Assembly: GCA_948099385.1 (NCBI GenBank)
Contig: CANUEZ040000198.1
Location: forward strand, 4,540,501 to 4,604,500
Length of the DNA stretch: 64,000 nucleotides
Source of the DNA: Fasciola hepatica
Taxonomy: Eukaryota; Platyhelminthes; Trematoda; Plagiorchiida; Fasciolidae
Direction of reading: 5' to 3'
Shown: positions 21,945 through 34,539 of the stretch, piece by piece
Position numbering within the stretch: position 1 is the first letter of the stretch
Layout: each line of letters begins with the position of its first letter
Program-made: the position numbers and the translations under genes
The notes under the pieces: model-generated
Told to the model about the DNA's origin: nothing
What the model saw: the letters and a program-made list of their open reading frames with translations, nothing else
Databases searched by the model: none

Positions 21945-24004
21945 AAAACAGAACTGATTACCGCCTGTTATTTTATTTGATTAAACTGTCAACTTTCATC
22001 GGACAATACACACGTAGACAACCCATTGATCACTGAAACGAAGGACTGTTGCACACTTTCTTTAGACACGTAATCAGCTGATCAAACAATAGAGACGAAT
22101 TTGTGGATGAATAGTGTCTGTAATCTTGCCACAAATTAGAATGCCGTGATATTTGACCGAGTTATGGTTGGATCGGCTGTCGAGCATTGAGGTTTCCATG
22201 CCTATCTGGAATGAAATTGCTGCTCGCTCGTTTGGATCGGTGGACAGATTACGTCATTAACTGAGTCGAGTCTGCGCAACTCTTCATTTCATAAACTCTC
22301 CCATGGACGCCTATTCCACTGGTCAGCTGATTGTTGTCCGATTTATTTGACGTCAGCCTCGATTTCTCTGACCTCATTACTTTCATTCTGTGGTTGCATA
22401 TTTGATTTATTTATCCAACCCTCAGTTGGTATTACTAAATTTCCTTTCCGAGGGACACATCATTTGGTTTCAGAATTTGATCGAATTTACTTGGTTTGGT
22501 TTGTTATTAGTTGACCTATTGCGTGCAAAAATGACCTCAGAGGTCAAACCTAGACTGTGTTTGCATGTGCAAAGTAAATGCATTTGATCGTTCAAGGGAT
22601 TCGTAGTGGCCTCGATAGAAATGAAGAAAAGACCGTTATCTGGCCACCATATTTACCTGAACTGATTTTTCCGAGGTTTCTGTCGACCTCTTTATCAAAT
22701 ACCACTGTACTCGGTCGCGGTTCGCTTTCGGATTCATCGTTGCGATCGTTTGCATTCCGTGTGTTACTCGTATCGGTCCTGTTTCGGTTCCACGCTGAAC
22801 AGTACACATAGCCACATCTTCCCCCTGGCATTTATCTTCTTTGTTCGTTCAACAGAGAGGATTACGTTGGAATTTCGATGTGAGACCGGAATAAAGACAC
22901 GTTCATAAGCCTCGCTAAAATGTCTCCCGAAAGATGATGTTTAGCTTTTTAAGTCATTTAGTGGATTATTATGTGGCGTAGTCAGTGACTATGCTCCCAT
23001 ATTGCATCTGCTGCTCAATCTGCAAATCCAAATACAGATAGGAAGCAATAAGTTTAAAGTTATACACGACAGACAGAAAAATAACGCAACCAGTGGTACC
23101 AGGTTTGTGGCTGGTGAACGAGATGAACATCCAAGTGATCGATCACGATCCGCATTGTGCAGGCACGGAAAAGAGCCGTTCATTACATTGCAAACCATTG
23201 GAGAAGCGGGTATCATTTCTTGGTTATTTCCTACGAGAATTAGTCAAATTAATTCCTACGGAATTCATGCATAGAAAATGGAGTGAGTAGAATTTATTGA
23301 AGTATTGATACGCCAGTTTCTATCTGGTCGTGTGCAACTAGGCGATGTAAATTTGCATTTGTCTTGATTGATCTGTACGTAATTCCGTTCCATGGGGAAT
23401 CATTATCGAAACACAGGATCGCTTGTTTCGCAACTGCACATAAAACCAACACGATAGTGCAATCGTGTACCGAATTTCTTTTCACACAGTCACACAGCTT
23501 GAAATAGAACAGAATGGAACAGAAGCATCAAATTTTAAATGGGAACATCTTAGCCATGAGTCACACACTCAGCTCGTTTCTTCAAGTACGCCGATGGAAA
23601 TAATTCACAAGAAGAAATCTTGTCCGAGCAGTCTAGTCTTGTGGTAAACACTCACAAATGTCTAGATTGCATTCTTTCCTCTGTGAGATCACGTTTTCTA
23701 GAATAAAGCACCACTGCTGAATCTACCCCTCCTACACGTGTAAACCATGTGAATTATCACGGTTTTAGAGAACTTGCATTGGTCTTTACACACAAGCATT
23801 GCTCTCTGGAAAGTTCATTGGTTCGCAATCTGTTATCTCTTCATCCATACATAAGTGTATGTTTCCCATGTTTCCATATTGTTCTGCCGTATTTATTTCC
23901 GTCTGTTGAAAATAGCCTACATCACTTTTGGTAGAGGCCTGTACAAAATCGATCTTGTTTCTGGGCGTATGCGATAAGCATATAACATCTTGCATTCCAT
24001 ATGT
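21945..24004. repeat. Inverted-repeat segment X (partner 44300-46475)
   Basis: This segment is homologous in reverse complement to about 44300-46475. One end is 'attattggaaaacagaactg' here against 'gtattccaataactagtg' near 46440. Similarity is uneven, with indels and substitutions. A 79-codon minus-strand frame (22592-22831) is partly preserved at 45558-45767 but with substitutions and a shift at the end. No domain is recognised. In both copies X lies on the internal side of an LTR, so it may be the 5' internal region of the Gypsy-type element. That is inference. Confidence 0.75.
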
Positions 24005-24262
24005 CAGAAATATCATTTCGGACTGTTCAATGATGAAGTATCATCTGAGCCGTCAACACGTTTTGACGTACGAGGACTTTCTTCACATGTTCAGCTAAAC
24101 ATGCTCAAACCAGTATAATAATAAATTCATAGAGGAAAATCGAAAATAGGATTTGGTAATTCAGGAACTGGCGTAAATGCTGTATCAGCAGTTTTTTGAA
24201 TGTCCTTTGATAGAAACTTTCCATGGGTCTGTTGATATTTTCAATAAAACCTGTCGTCGAGA

Positions 24263-24587
24263 TGACAAAACAGACGCGACAGAGCGAGTAGTCTCGTCTT
24301 TGACCGGATCTCCGTTATATAGGAACTAACTAAATGGTTGCTGAGGTTTCGAAATCCTGTTTCGTTGTGAAGGACAGTTGACAATCTAGAATAATTTCCG
24401 TTCAAATATAAGGTGACCTATCCTCAGTGAACACTGAGAAAATGGATCAAATAAAGTATCTGTCTACAATGACACCAGCTATTCTGCACTGAAATTGATC
24501 CAGAGAAGTACAAGATAAGCACAGTGCAAACACTGTTTCTCGGGCTAGAGTAGATTTGGACGACAGAGCCACTGGAGGGAGAAATCA
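24263..24587 (-). repeat. Extra LTR copy
   Basis: Minus strand TGATTTCTCCC...TTTTGTCA, 325 bp, more diverged from the 24991-25315 copy than the outer pair are from each other. Its end sequence (TCTGTTTTGTCA) is shared with 24991-25315 and with the copy at 43719-44044. Confidence 0.7.
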
Positions 24588-24990
24588 ATCGAATTATTAA
24601 AACACTGATGTCAACTGCGTATCCAGCATAATTCCTGGCAACCTATTATCAAATCAAGCTGATAAAGAATAGTCTTCCACTCTGCTTGGGAATATAATCA
24701 TAAATAGCTCATAAATTAGACAGAAATATCATTTCGGACTGTTCAAGGATGAAGTATTATCTGAACCGTCAACACTTTTGATGTACCAAGACTTTATTCA
24801 TACGTTCAGCTAAACATGCACAAACCAGCATAATAATAAATTCATAGAGAAAAATCAAAACAAAGGATTTCGTAATTCAGGAACTGGCACAGAATGCGGC
24901 GTGAATACTGTATCAGAAAAATTTCGAATGTTCTCTGATAGAAACTTCCCATGGGTCTGTTGAAGTTTTCAAAAAAATGTATTGTCTAGA

Positions 24991-25315
24991 TGACAAAACA
25001 GACGCAACAGAGCGAGTAGTCTCCTCCATGACCGAATCTCCGTTATTTAAAAACTAAAAAAATTGTTGCTTAGGTTCCGAAATCCTGTTACGTTGTGAAG
25101 GTCAGTTGATCATTCAGAAATATTTCCGTTCAAATGTAATATGACGTATGCGCAGCGAACACTGAGAAAATGGATCAATTAAAAGATCTGTCTACAAGGA
25201 CACCATCTACACTTCATGATAGTCGTTCCAGAGAAGTACAAGATAAGCACAGTGCAAACGCTGTTTCTCGGGCTGGAGTAGATTTGGACGACAGAGCCAC
25301 TGGAGGGAGAAATCA
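24991..25315 (-). repeat. LTR (5' LTR of the minus-strand element)
   Basis: Direct repeat of 19825-20149, lying on the far side of the Gypsy-type internal sequence. Its last ~230 bp (from 25085) are also part of palindrome arm A and match 38242-38472 inverted. Confidence 0.7.
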
Positions 25316-27821
25316 ACCGACTTAATGAAACGCTGATGTCACTGCGTATCCAGCATAATTCGTGGCAATTTATTATCAAACCAAGCTGATAAAGAATAGT
25401 CTTCCACTGTGCGTGGATGTGAAATCAGAAATAGCTCATAAATGAGACGTTATGATCAATCAAATCGGCAAACATCCAGCGAATCCACTATACTGCCGAA
25501 CCGGTAATTATGTTCACGTTATTCCCCGGTCAAACGTCATACAAGGGTTCAACACATTCAAATGTCGCTTGAGAAAGAAACTCAACACGATTGCGTCATC
25601 GATCGATGAAAGATCACTGACTGCCACGAATTGTTTGGAGACAAAGCATTATGTCACTGCCAGTCAGACAGTCGTAGCGATTTCCCTACTGGAAAAACGA
25701 GACAAACATTTCTTTAATGAACAACGCGACACCATCACGTGATCCAACGAAGTATATAAAGCAATAAATTTGATTCAATCAGGATGAATACTCATTTCCC
25801 TGTCGCAACAAATCTCGCATGAACAAGGTTATGTATGCTCACGCAGCGCAAGTGGAGATCAGCGTTTTGACTGCTGTCATTATATTCACCGATATTCGAA
25901 CTTGTCTATCAGTTTGACGCGAGCATCGTAATTGATTGGTAAATGTGGTAAAGGTGATGTGATTGTGGTGATGCTTCATGCGACAGACGCGCCCAGAAAG
26001 CTGCCCAACCGGAGAAGACAGGCAAGTTACAAAACAATTCTGCTACGTTTATGGAATGCGAGTAATGATCGTCAAACGTTTTTCCCAATTTATAGTTTGA
26101 AAAGGTGAGCTTTTAGTGAGATATTTGCACATGTTCACTATTTTCTTGGTATGACAGGGTAAAAGATAAATGAGAGGAACGTTGTTCATATGTGAAACTG
26201 AACTTGAAGTTCTGGTTACCAGTGTTGTACTGACCTGTTTGTTTTGGTTTATGGTAATATTTGAACAATATTTTCCTGCAACTAGTGAATATTCATCTGA
26301 TTTGGCAAATACGGTTGAGTGAGGATACTTGATTAGGACATCAGAACACTCGATATCAAAACAACTAGTTGTCAGTGTTTCACCTGTGATAAAATATTAA
26401 ACGTTTTTACAGACTTTGTACACTGGGTGCTAGAAAAGCAGAAAGATAGTCGATAATCTCGACAACTGCAATTGACAAATTCGTGTCCATACAGTAGAGG
26501 TGTTATCAGTGTTACGACAGATATTGTGTTGATAACTATCAGATGCGTGCGGTTAGTGATTACGTCATACTATTTTGTGTGTTGCTTCTGAGTACATAAT
26601 GTGATGTTGTTTCGTGCGGATCGAGACTCAATCGGCGGTTACCGAAATCTGGCCTTTGGCATTTCTTGTTGCTCTTACTTTGACAGTTTATATGGGCAAA
26701 TGGGCTCCACTGGTATTGATCGAATGATCCGATTCCATCGAAGTGATGGTAATTGTCGTTTGTCAGCTCTTCACTTGTATTTTGTCTAACCGACTTGGGT
26801 GATACGCCTTTATGTGTCAAGACGGTCTTCCTGTTGTTCGACATACGTCACCTGCCCCACACTGAGAGCTGGAAATGTACGGATATTCTGCGTTTCATTC
26901 GTAAAATAAGCAATAGTCGAGAGATCAACAAAACATGGATTCCGGCCGCGTAATAACACCTTTCTGACTTGGAATATGGAAAACGGGCAATTGAGATCGA
27001 CTATTTACCAAATCTGCTGCACTGCTACTTCTAAATTTATTTCATGGGTAGACAGTTCGCTTTTCGGCTGCTTGATGACAAGGTGTGCTGTCGTAATTCT
27101 TCGTAACATTTTTGATGAAGCACCCGGAGTGTATATTCGGAATAAGAAATGATTTCACCCTTCTACGTTTTCTTTATAGAACATACCTTAATTACACTAG
27201 TGATCAATCACTATAGAAGTTGCCTATTCTGTCTCAATAATACGAATCTGTAGTAGCGTGTGCATGGATTTGATGGAATTTCCTTATGAATAAGTGAACA
27301 TCCTAGTAAGCTATCGGACTGATGAGAATGTAATGCGTCCGAGAAAAGCAAACCATATGTGGATTCTATTTCCAACGTGATTTTATACCTTTAAGGGCCT
27401 AATTGAATTCACTTCTCTACCAGTGCGTGTCTTTCGAAGAAACTATCAAAAATATAAGGACATTAGATAGAAGAATGGGAAAACCCAGTAGATTGATAGG
27501 AGGTAAACCAAAGAACCCTTCTGCTTATGTACAAACAACATCCAGTTTCAATTTCACGGAGACTGATCGCATCATAAAAAAGAAGTTTAAATTCTATCCT
27601 TCTTAAGACCTAAATTAGGAGATATTTGTATGGCTTAGTTAGAGAACGGTATTATCGCTGAGCCACTCAAGCAGCTGCAAATGTAAGGGCGTATTGTGTG
27701 CTAGGCTCATCATCAACATGAGCAACATCAACGTAAGGAATTTGGTCGGGTCAACTTTGTGATCTGATTCAATTAGGTATTTCGCAATTGAAAGAGGCCG
27801 AAGCACTGACAACATCCTCTA
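25085..27821 (+). repeat. Palindrome arm A (2.74 kb)
   Basis: Reverse complement of 35736-38472. Position x pairs with 63557 minus x without any gap at every point compared. I found one internal mismatch (27569 G against 35988 T on the opposite strand). Boundary mismatches are at 25084 and 27822. Beyond 27822 similarity fades within about 30 bp. Open frames such as 25452-25742 (96 codons), 26560-26844 minus (94) and 27403-27606 (67) recur in arm B, but they are degraded in older copy C and have no recognised domain. I do not call them genes. Confidence 0.93.
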
Positions 27822-27849
27822 TGGGCGCATTGCGCGGTTTCATCGATTT

Positions 27850-30800
27850 GATTTTTCAATGGAGACTTGCTAGGTATATTAGAAAGCACACATTTCTTGC
27901 ATCTTTGGTAAAATAAACGCTCGACTGTGAGTGTCCGGAAGCTGCGGTAGGCCCATTTCGGTTTCAAAGAACCGTAGCACTGGTAATGAGATACGGTGGA
28001 CACTGGCTTACTCTACTTCATACGAGTAAGTTGAAAATAAGCAACAATAATTTTGATATAGGTTACACACTGGGTGTGACTATCTGGGCCCATAGTAATA
28101 GTACAAACTGAGGTGAACTGCATTTCAAATTTGCACTTAGTTTAAATCACTGGCTAGCGGGATCAAATGGAATGGGAGGTCTTTTGATTGTGTGATTTCG
28201 ATGCAATATGACCGAGAGTGGTCTTGCAGTATGACCTTCACAATGAGAATCAAATACTGTCAGTTTGTGTGTGGTGAAGGGGTAAATAACACTGATACAT
28301 TGTTTTGTTTACGTTGAAGGGGAGCAATATAGTGAGAAGGCTGTTAACAGTCATTCTGGAGTTCGAATAATGCATTTTTTTGGTCCTGTTGTTGCACTCA
28401 TTGAGTCTTCGTACTCAAGAAGATCGAACACAAGCATTCACTTACGGAAGACACTGATCCTTGCATACTACTACTGAATCAAAATACTCTAACTAACTGA
28501 TTTGTTCTTGTATGGCGTGTTAGACTTTCTGGGCGAGGTTCAAGCGACCCTGCCACTCAATGGTTAGATACTTTAAGAGATGACTAGATGCCGCGATTAG
28601 TGGGGCTCTTGCATCCACAAAATTTCTCCATCGACTTTATTCCATTATTTTTGTTCTCTTCCTAATCAGTTCACATTATTTTCTCCTGCTTTGTTCTTTC
28701 TTGAGGTGACGGGTGGTGATCAAACGATCATCATAAAAAGGCTCCAAAAGCAGAGACTGGAATTTGAAAGAAAACGGTTTTGTAAAATGTTGGGAGCATG
28801 ATTTTTGGAAATAGCCACACTGAGGCCGGCTGTCTCCGGGTTGTCTGGGTATATTAAAGTCATCTGGGGCAACGGCAATCAGTGATCAGTAGTGGTGATA
28901 ATGAAACAAGCTGGGAGAAACAAACTAAAATTTAGACATTGACTATGGGACCATAAGCTTTTCAACCAGGTTAGATCAGTGTTAAATTTCATGCTGTACG
29001 AAACTAATTTCGTCTAAAATGTTACCATATTCACCAGTTGTTGATATTTCGCGCTGCGCGGAATCGTGTGTGCGGAATGTTTGTATTGATTATGTACAAT
29101 TTATACGTAGAAACTAGTACACTCTTGTGTTATGGATGTTTTTGATTTACCTCGTTCATGGTGCTCCCTGATTGGTCAGAGAGTGACTTTTGATTGGCAA
29201 CTGTAAATCGAGAAATGCGACTGGTGCAAGCGACTTTATAAACCACCGAATATTTATCAATGTCGAGATTACTTTGTTGCGCACTGTAACAATATACTGA
29301 CTGCTTTTCACGAAGAACTGACGTTTGACATCATCGAGGTTTGCACTTCAACTTTAGCAACTGAAAATGGTTGCAGCAGCCAGGTTTTGACATATTCTAT
29401 TATCAGACAAGAAAAATCGCGTTTTATGGCCTGCTTGATAACAAGGGTGCTCTGGTGAAACAAAGAACGGTCCTACGGCCTTGTAGACTTCTGGTTTTAA
29501 AATTTTGGATATAGTTCATGCTTGCTGTTGATTGTGGTGGAAGCGGTATGTATCCCATGGTCACAAAGGCCCACTCAACAATCAAGGATAACCGGCAAAC
29601 AGACCCTGGGAATTGAGAGGAGCGCCACACAAGTTCCAAATAGGTCAGGTCCGGTATCGAGTAGGGCGATAGTGTAAATACTGTCTACAAGCGGCTTTCT
29701 CGTTACTTAGCTGACTGATGATTGTGAAATCTTTGCTCTGCGATAACTGGAGTTTGTGGGTTCATCGTGTGGTATGATGGTCGGCTGAGGAACCTATCGA
29801 CCTGCTCTGCTCATCACTATTTTTCTTTTGTGCTCAGGTATAAGATGGCCGGCTGCGCTGCACAGGAATGACTCTCCCGTTGCAGCGCCTATCCGATGCG
29901 TTGCGAATGAGGCGGAATAGCTTGTTGGAGTCACTAATCCCTACTGCAGTCTCCACAGTTTCAGAATGTTTGATCCATTACCGCTTTCAATCGAGCATAA
30001 CGGAGAGCGAAGCTCCCCGTTGCAGTATTCAGTTATCGCCTGTTCCTGATATCTGGGCTTCGTTTGTTTAGCTGACAACTGAAATGGCTTCCCAGAGATC
30101 CAGCCTAGTAACCATCGTGACCTAGGACGTCTCGCGTTGACTCATCCGAGGGACTTGTGAGCGCCATCCAGTTTCGAGCGATGGACAGAATGTCACATTT
30201 CTTGATCTCATTGAATATCTCTTAGAGATTGGCGTCCAATACATCATCGCAATCACTGTCGAGATTATGTGGAAGCGCCCGAGACGTGGAAAAGGAAGTC
30301 TTGGGGAAATCGGCTCCCAAGCGATCACTGTACTGTTGGATTTACCGCTAGTATGGAAAGTGACATCGTGGCTCTCAAATTGTTCTGCCTTGTCGCTACG
30401 ATAATGCTAGCAAGCTGTCTTCGGTCCTGCAATGGTTATGCACCGAGTGCCAAACGGAGGTATGCAGATTTCTGAGGATCAAGCCATGTAGATGTTCTAG
30501 TTTTAGTTCTACAGCGTCCACATTGTGAGGCTACCAACGTATGGTAGAGTCCTTACATTACAACAAGATGCACAAGCCTGTTTCCGACAGATCAGTATTC
30601 CAGTTTGTTGTCTTAACACCTCGACCATTGGAGAAGGAGAAGCGTCACTTGCCGGACAAGCCTTGGTGTGATCAGATTGCATGTTTTCCAAATTATTCAT
30701 TGAGGTTCTCGGGAGACTTGTGCATGGCGGTGTTTCCAGCACTGTTCAGGGATGTTGTATTACTCGATTGCCCAGTCTTTAGTGGAAAGTGAAATAACGG

Positions 30801-31480
30801 TGACTAATCCAGCCTTTATTCAGATGATCTCATTTCAGCCTTTGCACATCAAAATGCAACCCAGAGTGCAGCAGAGTTGTTCCATATTAGCCGGTGGCCT
30901 GTTGTGAGGCTAATTTGCGGTTTGCCCGGGTGTGGCTACTCATGCGTGCTTCAGATTTTGGGGCCACAGGAGAGATGGGTACCTGATGGAGACCAATGAA
31001 ATGGAGGATGCCCTAAGAGACACGACAGTCTACCACCACACAGACGATACTTCCCACTCTTTATCTAGTATTCGTTTTGAAGCAATTTATTCCCAAAATC
31101 TATCGGGCTGGAATCAAACACCACGAAAACTGAAGGTGAATAATCTTACTCATGACCATCAGCTCAAAAGCGGTCCATCAATGACCAGCCGGTAGAGTGC
31201 GTTCCATCATTCACGTATTGAGACTCTACACTGCTTCTGATCGATCAGCTGTGATATGTGATGTATTCGTGAAGCCGCCTCGTCGTCTAGTAGGAGATAC
31301 TTGCGTGTAAGTAAAGTAAAGAAAGGAATAAGTGTATCGATGGTTTACCGTGGCGTATTGATAGAAATGAGCTTCCTTTTAATCACCCAGTTGTAGACCA
31401 TCGTTTGTCGTTTTTCAAGATATGTCTGGACTGGAATTTGGAACTACTCTCAGCGTACAGTCATGTTATTCGCGTTCATG
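27850..31480. other. Palindrome spacer, left part: nothing recognised
   Basis: About 3.6 kb with no open frame above 90 codons and no recognised domain on either strand. If the BEL/Pao relic to the right was once complete, its gag and protease would have lain here. I could not identify gag or protease motifs. Confidence 0.4.
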
Positions 31481-31481
31481 A

Positions 31482-32300
31482 TTGAAAAGGATAAATGACA
31501 TATATAGTTCCAAAAGAAGATGCCCAAGAAAACGTGTGTTCCGGACACTCCATAACGTCTTAAGTTCGATTAGGCCCGGGAGGGTCCGAGTGGTATTCGA
31601 TTGTGCGGCTGTTCGTGAGAGCATTTCCGTCAACGAAGTCCCAACACAAATACCTGATCCAACCGATCATTTGTTAGGAGTATCCGTCAGGTTCCGTTGA
31701 TATGTCGTTGCGCCTTTTGCTGGAAATGAATAGATATTCCAGCAAATTATGTTTCCAAAGTGTTACAGGTGATCTGTAGGCTTCCTTCACTGGTCATGTT
31801 ACGATCTGAGAAGTGGTGCGCATGTTTACGTAAAGAATGCTCATCCGTTTGGCGCTAGTTATTCACCGATTTGTGCCAAACTGTCCCTAAGTATAGCTGC
31901 CGAGGACAGCAACATTGACTTTTCTTCATTAGTATTATATGCGATGACTATCAACTTTTGTCTGGACGGTTGTTTGTTGTCATTTAGTATGAGGATTTAT
32001 TGCGATAATTCATACGGATAGGCAACACTCAACTGAACGGGTATCGTAAAGACCTGGACTACGAGCACAATTGTTAACCGAAAAAAAAATCGAGTACGTA
32101 CTTCAAATTTTATCAGCAGACTATCGTGGGCCATGAAGCATTAGGTTTCAAGTGGTATATTCAGTGTGACTGTTGTTTGGTTTCAATTCATTTATCCGAG
32201 GTTCCGATAACGACTAGAGATTTACTAGGAATGTTTGCTTCATTGTTTGATCCATTATCGTTTGTAGTGCCCATTTTATTACCTTATTAAAGGAAATTTC
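31482..32300 (+). pseudogene. BEL/Pao reverse transcriptase, inactivated
   Basis: The frame 31482-31700 contains GRVRVVFDCAA followed by PDPTDHLLGVSVRFR, matching the conserved start of BEL/Pao RT. After a stop the reading continues with FQQIMFPKC, HPFGASYSPICAKL and AAEDSNIDF. The catalytic box reads FCLDGC (31956-31973), where BEL/Pao RTs have YVDDC: the second Asp is Gly and Tyr-Val is changed. It would copy element RNA into cDNA, but the changed box and stops rule out activity. Confidence 0.82.
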
Positions 32301-32396
32301 ATGATGTTTGTCACCAGAATCTAGATTAGGTCACTAAAAGAACAAAGAATGTCAAAATGTCTGTTCTTTTAGGAGAGCAGTCAGTACAATAACAGT

Positions 32397-33210
32397 ATGC
32401 AACAGAGAAATCTAGAATATTTTTACCTATTTGATGGTTTCATAAAGCCTCAGATTGCTCGATTCATGATGATCCAAACAACTACTGTCAGGCTGGGGCC
32501 GTTGTCTTTGTTCGAAGTGCCAGAAGACACGGGAACTGTAGTCGAGTTGATTCAGACGTACAGTTTCGAAGAAATTAAATTAGTGGAAATAAATCCCGAT
32601 AAATGCGCAAAAACTCTCAACGTGAAAATGTTAGAACCAAGGCTGCTCGACGGTAAACGATGTCTTTGTGCTAGAGCAGCTCTGCATTGCAATTTACCTA
32701 ATAATAGGTTGGTGGTTCTACCAGCTCGCCCACAATTCACTTACTTTTTGGAGAAACACTACCACCAGATTCCAGGATATATAGGCACGGGTCATGTTTG
32801 AACTCGCATCAAGAAAGACTTCTGAATTTTAAAAGCCATTTCAACCGTGAGACGCGTCCTCAGTAAGTGCTTAATTTGCCCAACCTATAGATCCGGTAAT
32901 GGCACTCCTGCCTGATTGCCTATGGAAAGAAGGGAACTACGTCTTTGAGGAATGCGGTGTCAAATATTTCGGACCGTTTCGTATCAAGGTAGATTTAATT
33001 GAGCACAACAGATATGGGTGTCGAGCAATACACTCGGAAATCGCATATAATGTGACTGCGAGTATATTTCTAATGGCAATGATACGGTTTATAACCAAAA
33101 GCATTATAACTAAGGTGATGTAAAGTAATGGTGGGTCTGACGTTGAGGAAGCAGAATGTGCATTGAAAACTGCGTCGTTTGCTGTGATAATCGTGAAATT
33201 ATTCAAAAGG
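32397..33210 (+). pseudogene. BEL/Pao integrase, inactivated
   Basis: The 134-codon frame at 32397-32801 covers the linker and ends with the His pair of the zinc-binding region (HYHQIPGYIGTGHV). A shifted frame supplies STVRRVLSKCLIC with C-x2-C. The frame 32899-33123 has GNYVFEECGVKYFGPFRIK and a TASIFLMAMIRFIT segment, both typical of BEL/Pao integrases. The first catalytic Asp (usually CGVDYFGP) is Lys at 32962-32964. The second catalytic region (SDNGTNF type) reads SNGGSDVE after a stop at 33121-33123. The protein is dead. Confidence 0.85.
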
Positions 33211-33959
33211 GTACGTTACACTATGAAATTGATTGACACATTCAGCCACGAGGTGCAAGCTATGTGGAGGCTAGACTGATATTGTCGGCAGTCAGTTCAC
33301 ATCAACCACTGATTGGCGAGGAAATATCGACACACGTGTTAGAGTTCGGACGTATCATCAATGATAGATGTTTAGTCTCCGTGTGTCGAGACCCAGGGCA
33401 CCCACACGCACTTTGACTTAGCGATTTATAATTGCTTCCCTCACCACATCCCCTTGTGCAGGGAAGACCAAGCCAGTAGTAACTTGAACCAAATTTGACG
33501 TCAAGCAGAGCATCTAGATGCGATGCTTAGGATATATTGGAGTCATGAATATCTCTCCACATAAAGGGCTTAAAGACGAATCGGACCTATAAGGGAGAGG
33601 AAAGAGACGTGAGTCCGATTACTGATGGAAGTGCAGCATGCAGCATATGGCACGAAATAATCACAACCTAAATGTTTTAGGCTGAAGATGAGTATGTTCG
33701 CCAGATCTATTGTGGGAACCGTATCATATATTGACGGTGAGGATATAGAATAATTCTGTTTCTTGAGAACTACATGGGAACTGAAGGAAAATATAAGTAA
33801 CGTGATGCAAACATTTCGTTTTTTCTCGTCGACCGCCTACCTTAAACATTTCGGTTTATGTACCGCACAACGATGAAATGATACAATTAATTGGGTTAGA
33901 TTGAAAGCTGCAACAGGGAGCTCGATAGGGGGAGATCGGGGTCTTTTCGGTTAGTGCCA

Positions 33960-34535
33960 TAACAAACAAACACTTGTGTCAACCATTTGTTGTGCACAAA
34001 TCGCTGACGGATGCATTTAGATAGGCATCGCTTCGATGAATGCTCACAGCTCCAAATTGCGATTACGCAACACAATTTTAGGGGATTAGGTCGGCTCAGC
34101 TTTGTGACCTGATGCAAATAAACGTTGCACAACACAAGAATCCGAAGATGTGACGTTTTAGTTGCATGTGCTCGTTAGTCTTTTCGACTATGCACGGACC
34201 AGTCCTTCACCGTGATGCCTCGCATAAAGCCGACATGGCAACCAGAGTATTGTTTCCCTCGACCCAAAAGGATGTAGAACACGATTCATAGGGAGGAATT
34301 GATCAGGATGAATTTCAAGAGTGTGCGTGTAGCATGCACGTGCAACTGTCAAATTGCTACCGTGCACCATAGCGAGGATTCGTATAAACAATAATATGTT
34401 AAGCAAATAAACGAAGCTTATTTCTGTTACAAGATTTCCGCTTGCTTTCTTCGGTTTTCGATGTTTCTCGAGAAACGTATCGGGGAAGCAATTGGTCAGC
34501 AACGTTCTTTCTATAAACTCCCATTCATTTTGCAT
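33960..34535 (-). pseudogene. Penelope-like element C-terminal fragment
   Basis: The 115-codon minus-strand frame (34188-34535) starts MQNEWEFIERTLLTNCFPD and continues FLEKHRKPKK, resembling the RT thumb/linker of Penelope-like elements ('..FI..TL..NGFP..FI.KH'). After stops, the minus strand near 33975-34050 gives FIEAMPI and then CAQQMVD, like the C-terminal tail after the GIY-YIG endonuclease. The RT core and a clear GIY-YIG are not seen in this fragment. It lies beside the BEL/Pao relic in opposite orientation. Confidence 0.6.
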
Positions 34536-34539
34536 TTAA

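Larger units (their letters stand above)
19825..25315 (-). mobile_element. Gypsy-type LTR retrotransposon relic
   Basis: Two 325-bp direct repeats (19825-20149 and 24991-25315), each running TG...CA on the minus strand, flank a minus-strand order of gag zinc knuckle, protease, RT start, integrase and polypurine tract. This is the Gypsy/Metaviridae order, an LTR group common in flatworms. Most of RT and all of RNase H are missing between about 20945 and 20910, and every frame has shifts or stops. The interior also holds a further LTR copy (24263-24587) and about 2 kb (21945-24004) of non-coding sequence that also follows the LTR in the copy at 43719-46475. No target-site duplication was found, and no primer-binding site was recognised after the 5' LTR. 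Confidence 0.7.
24005..25440. repeat. Tandem duplication (~728 bp) containing the LTR twice
   Basis: The sequence starting 'cagaaatatcatttcggact' at 24005 recurs at 24720, and the LTR in it recurs from 24263-24587 to 24991-25315 (offset 728 bp). The two units differ by scattered substitutions. The equivalent locus near 43.6-44.3 kb has only one unit, so the duplication arose on this side. Confidence 0.8.
31482..33720 (+). mobile_element. BEL/Pao-type pol relic
   Basis: In order on the plus strand: RT fingers/palm motif VRVVFDCAA (from 31584), HPFGA and AAEDS segments near 31845-31910, the RT active-site box (31956-31973), an RNase H to integrase linker, an integrase zinc-binding segment, an integrase core, and an integrase C-terminal region near 33410-33620. 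This order and these motifs are those of BEL/Pao elements (the group that includes schistosome Sinbad). Numerous stops and frameshifts make it inactive. No LTRs were identified around it. It sits inside the palindrome spacer, close to its centre at 31778. Confidence 0.82.

Noticed and set aside
21945..24004. Serine/arginine/glutamate-rich 79-codon frame (22592-22831 minus) as a conserved small gene
   Set aside because: The inverted copy at 45558-45767 has many changes and a shifted end, and the surrounding X segment looks non-coding.
19815..25330. Target-site duplication around the Gypsy-type element
   Set aside because: Bases left of 19825 and right of 25315 do not match. One side is satellite and the other is arm A sequence.
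27318..27360. CTGATGAG...GAAAA as another hammerhead
   Set aside because: No complementary stem II between the two motifs and the core reads GAGAAA. Chance match.
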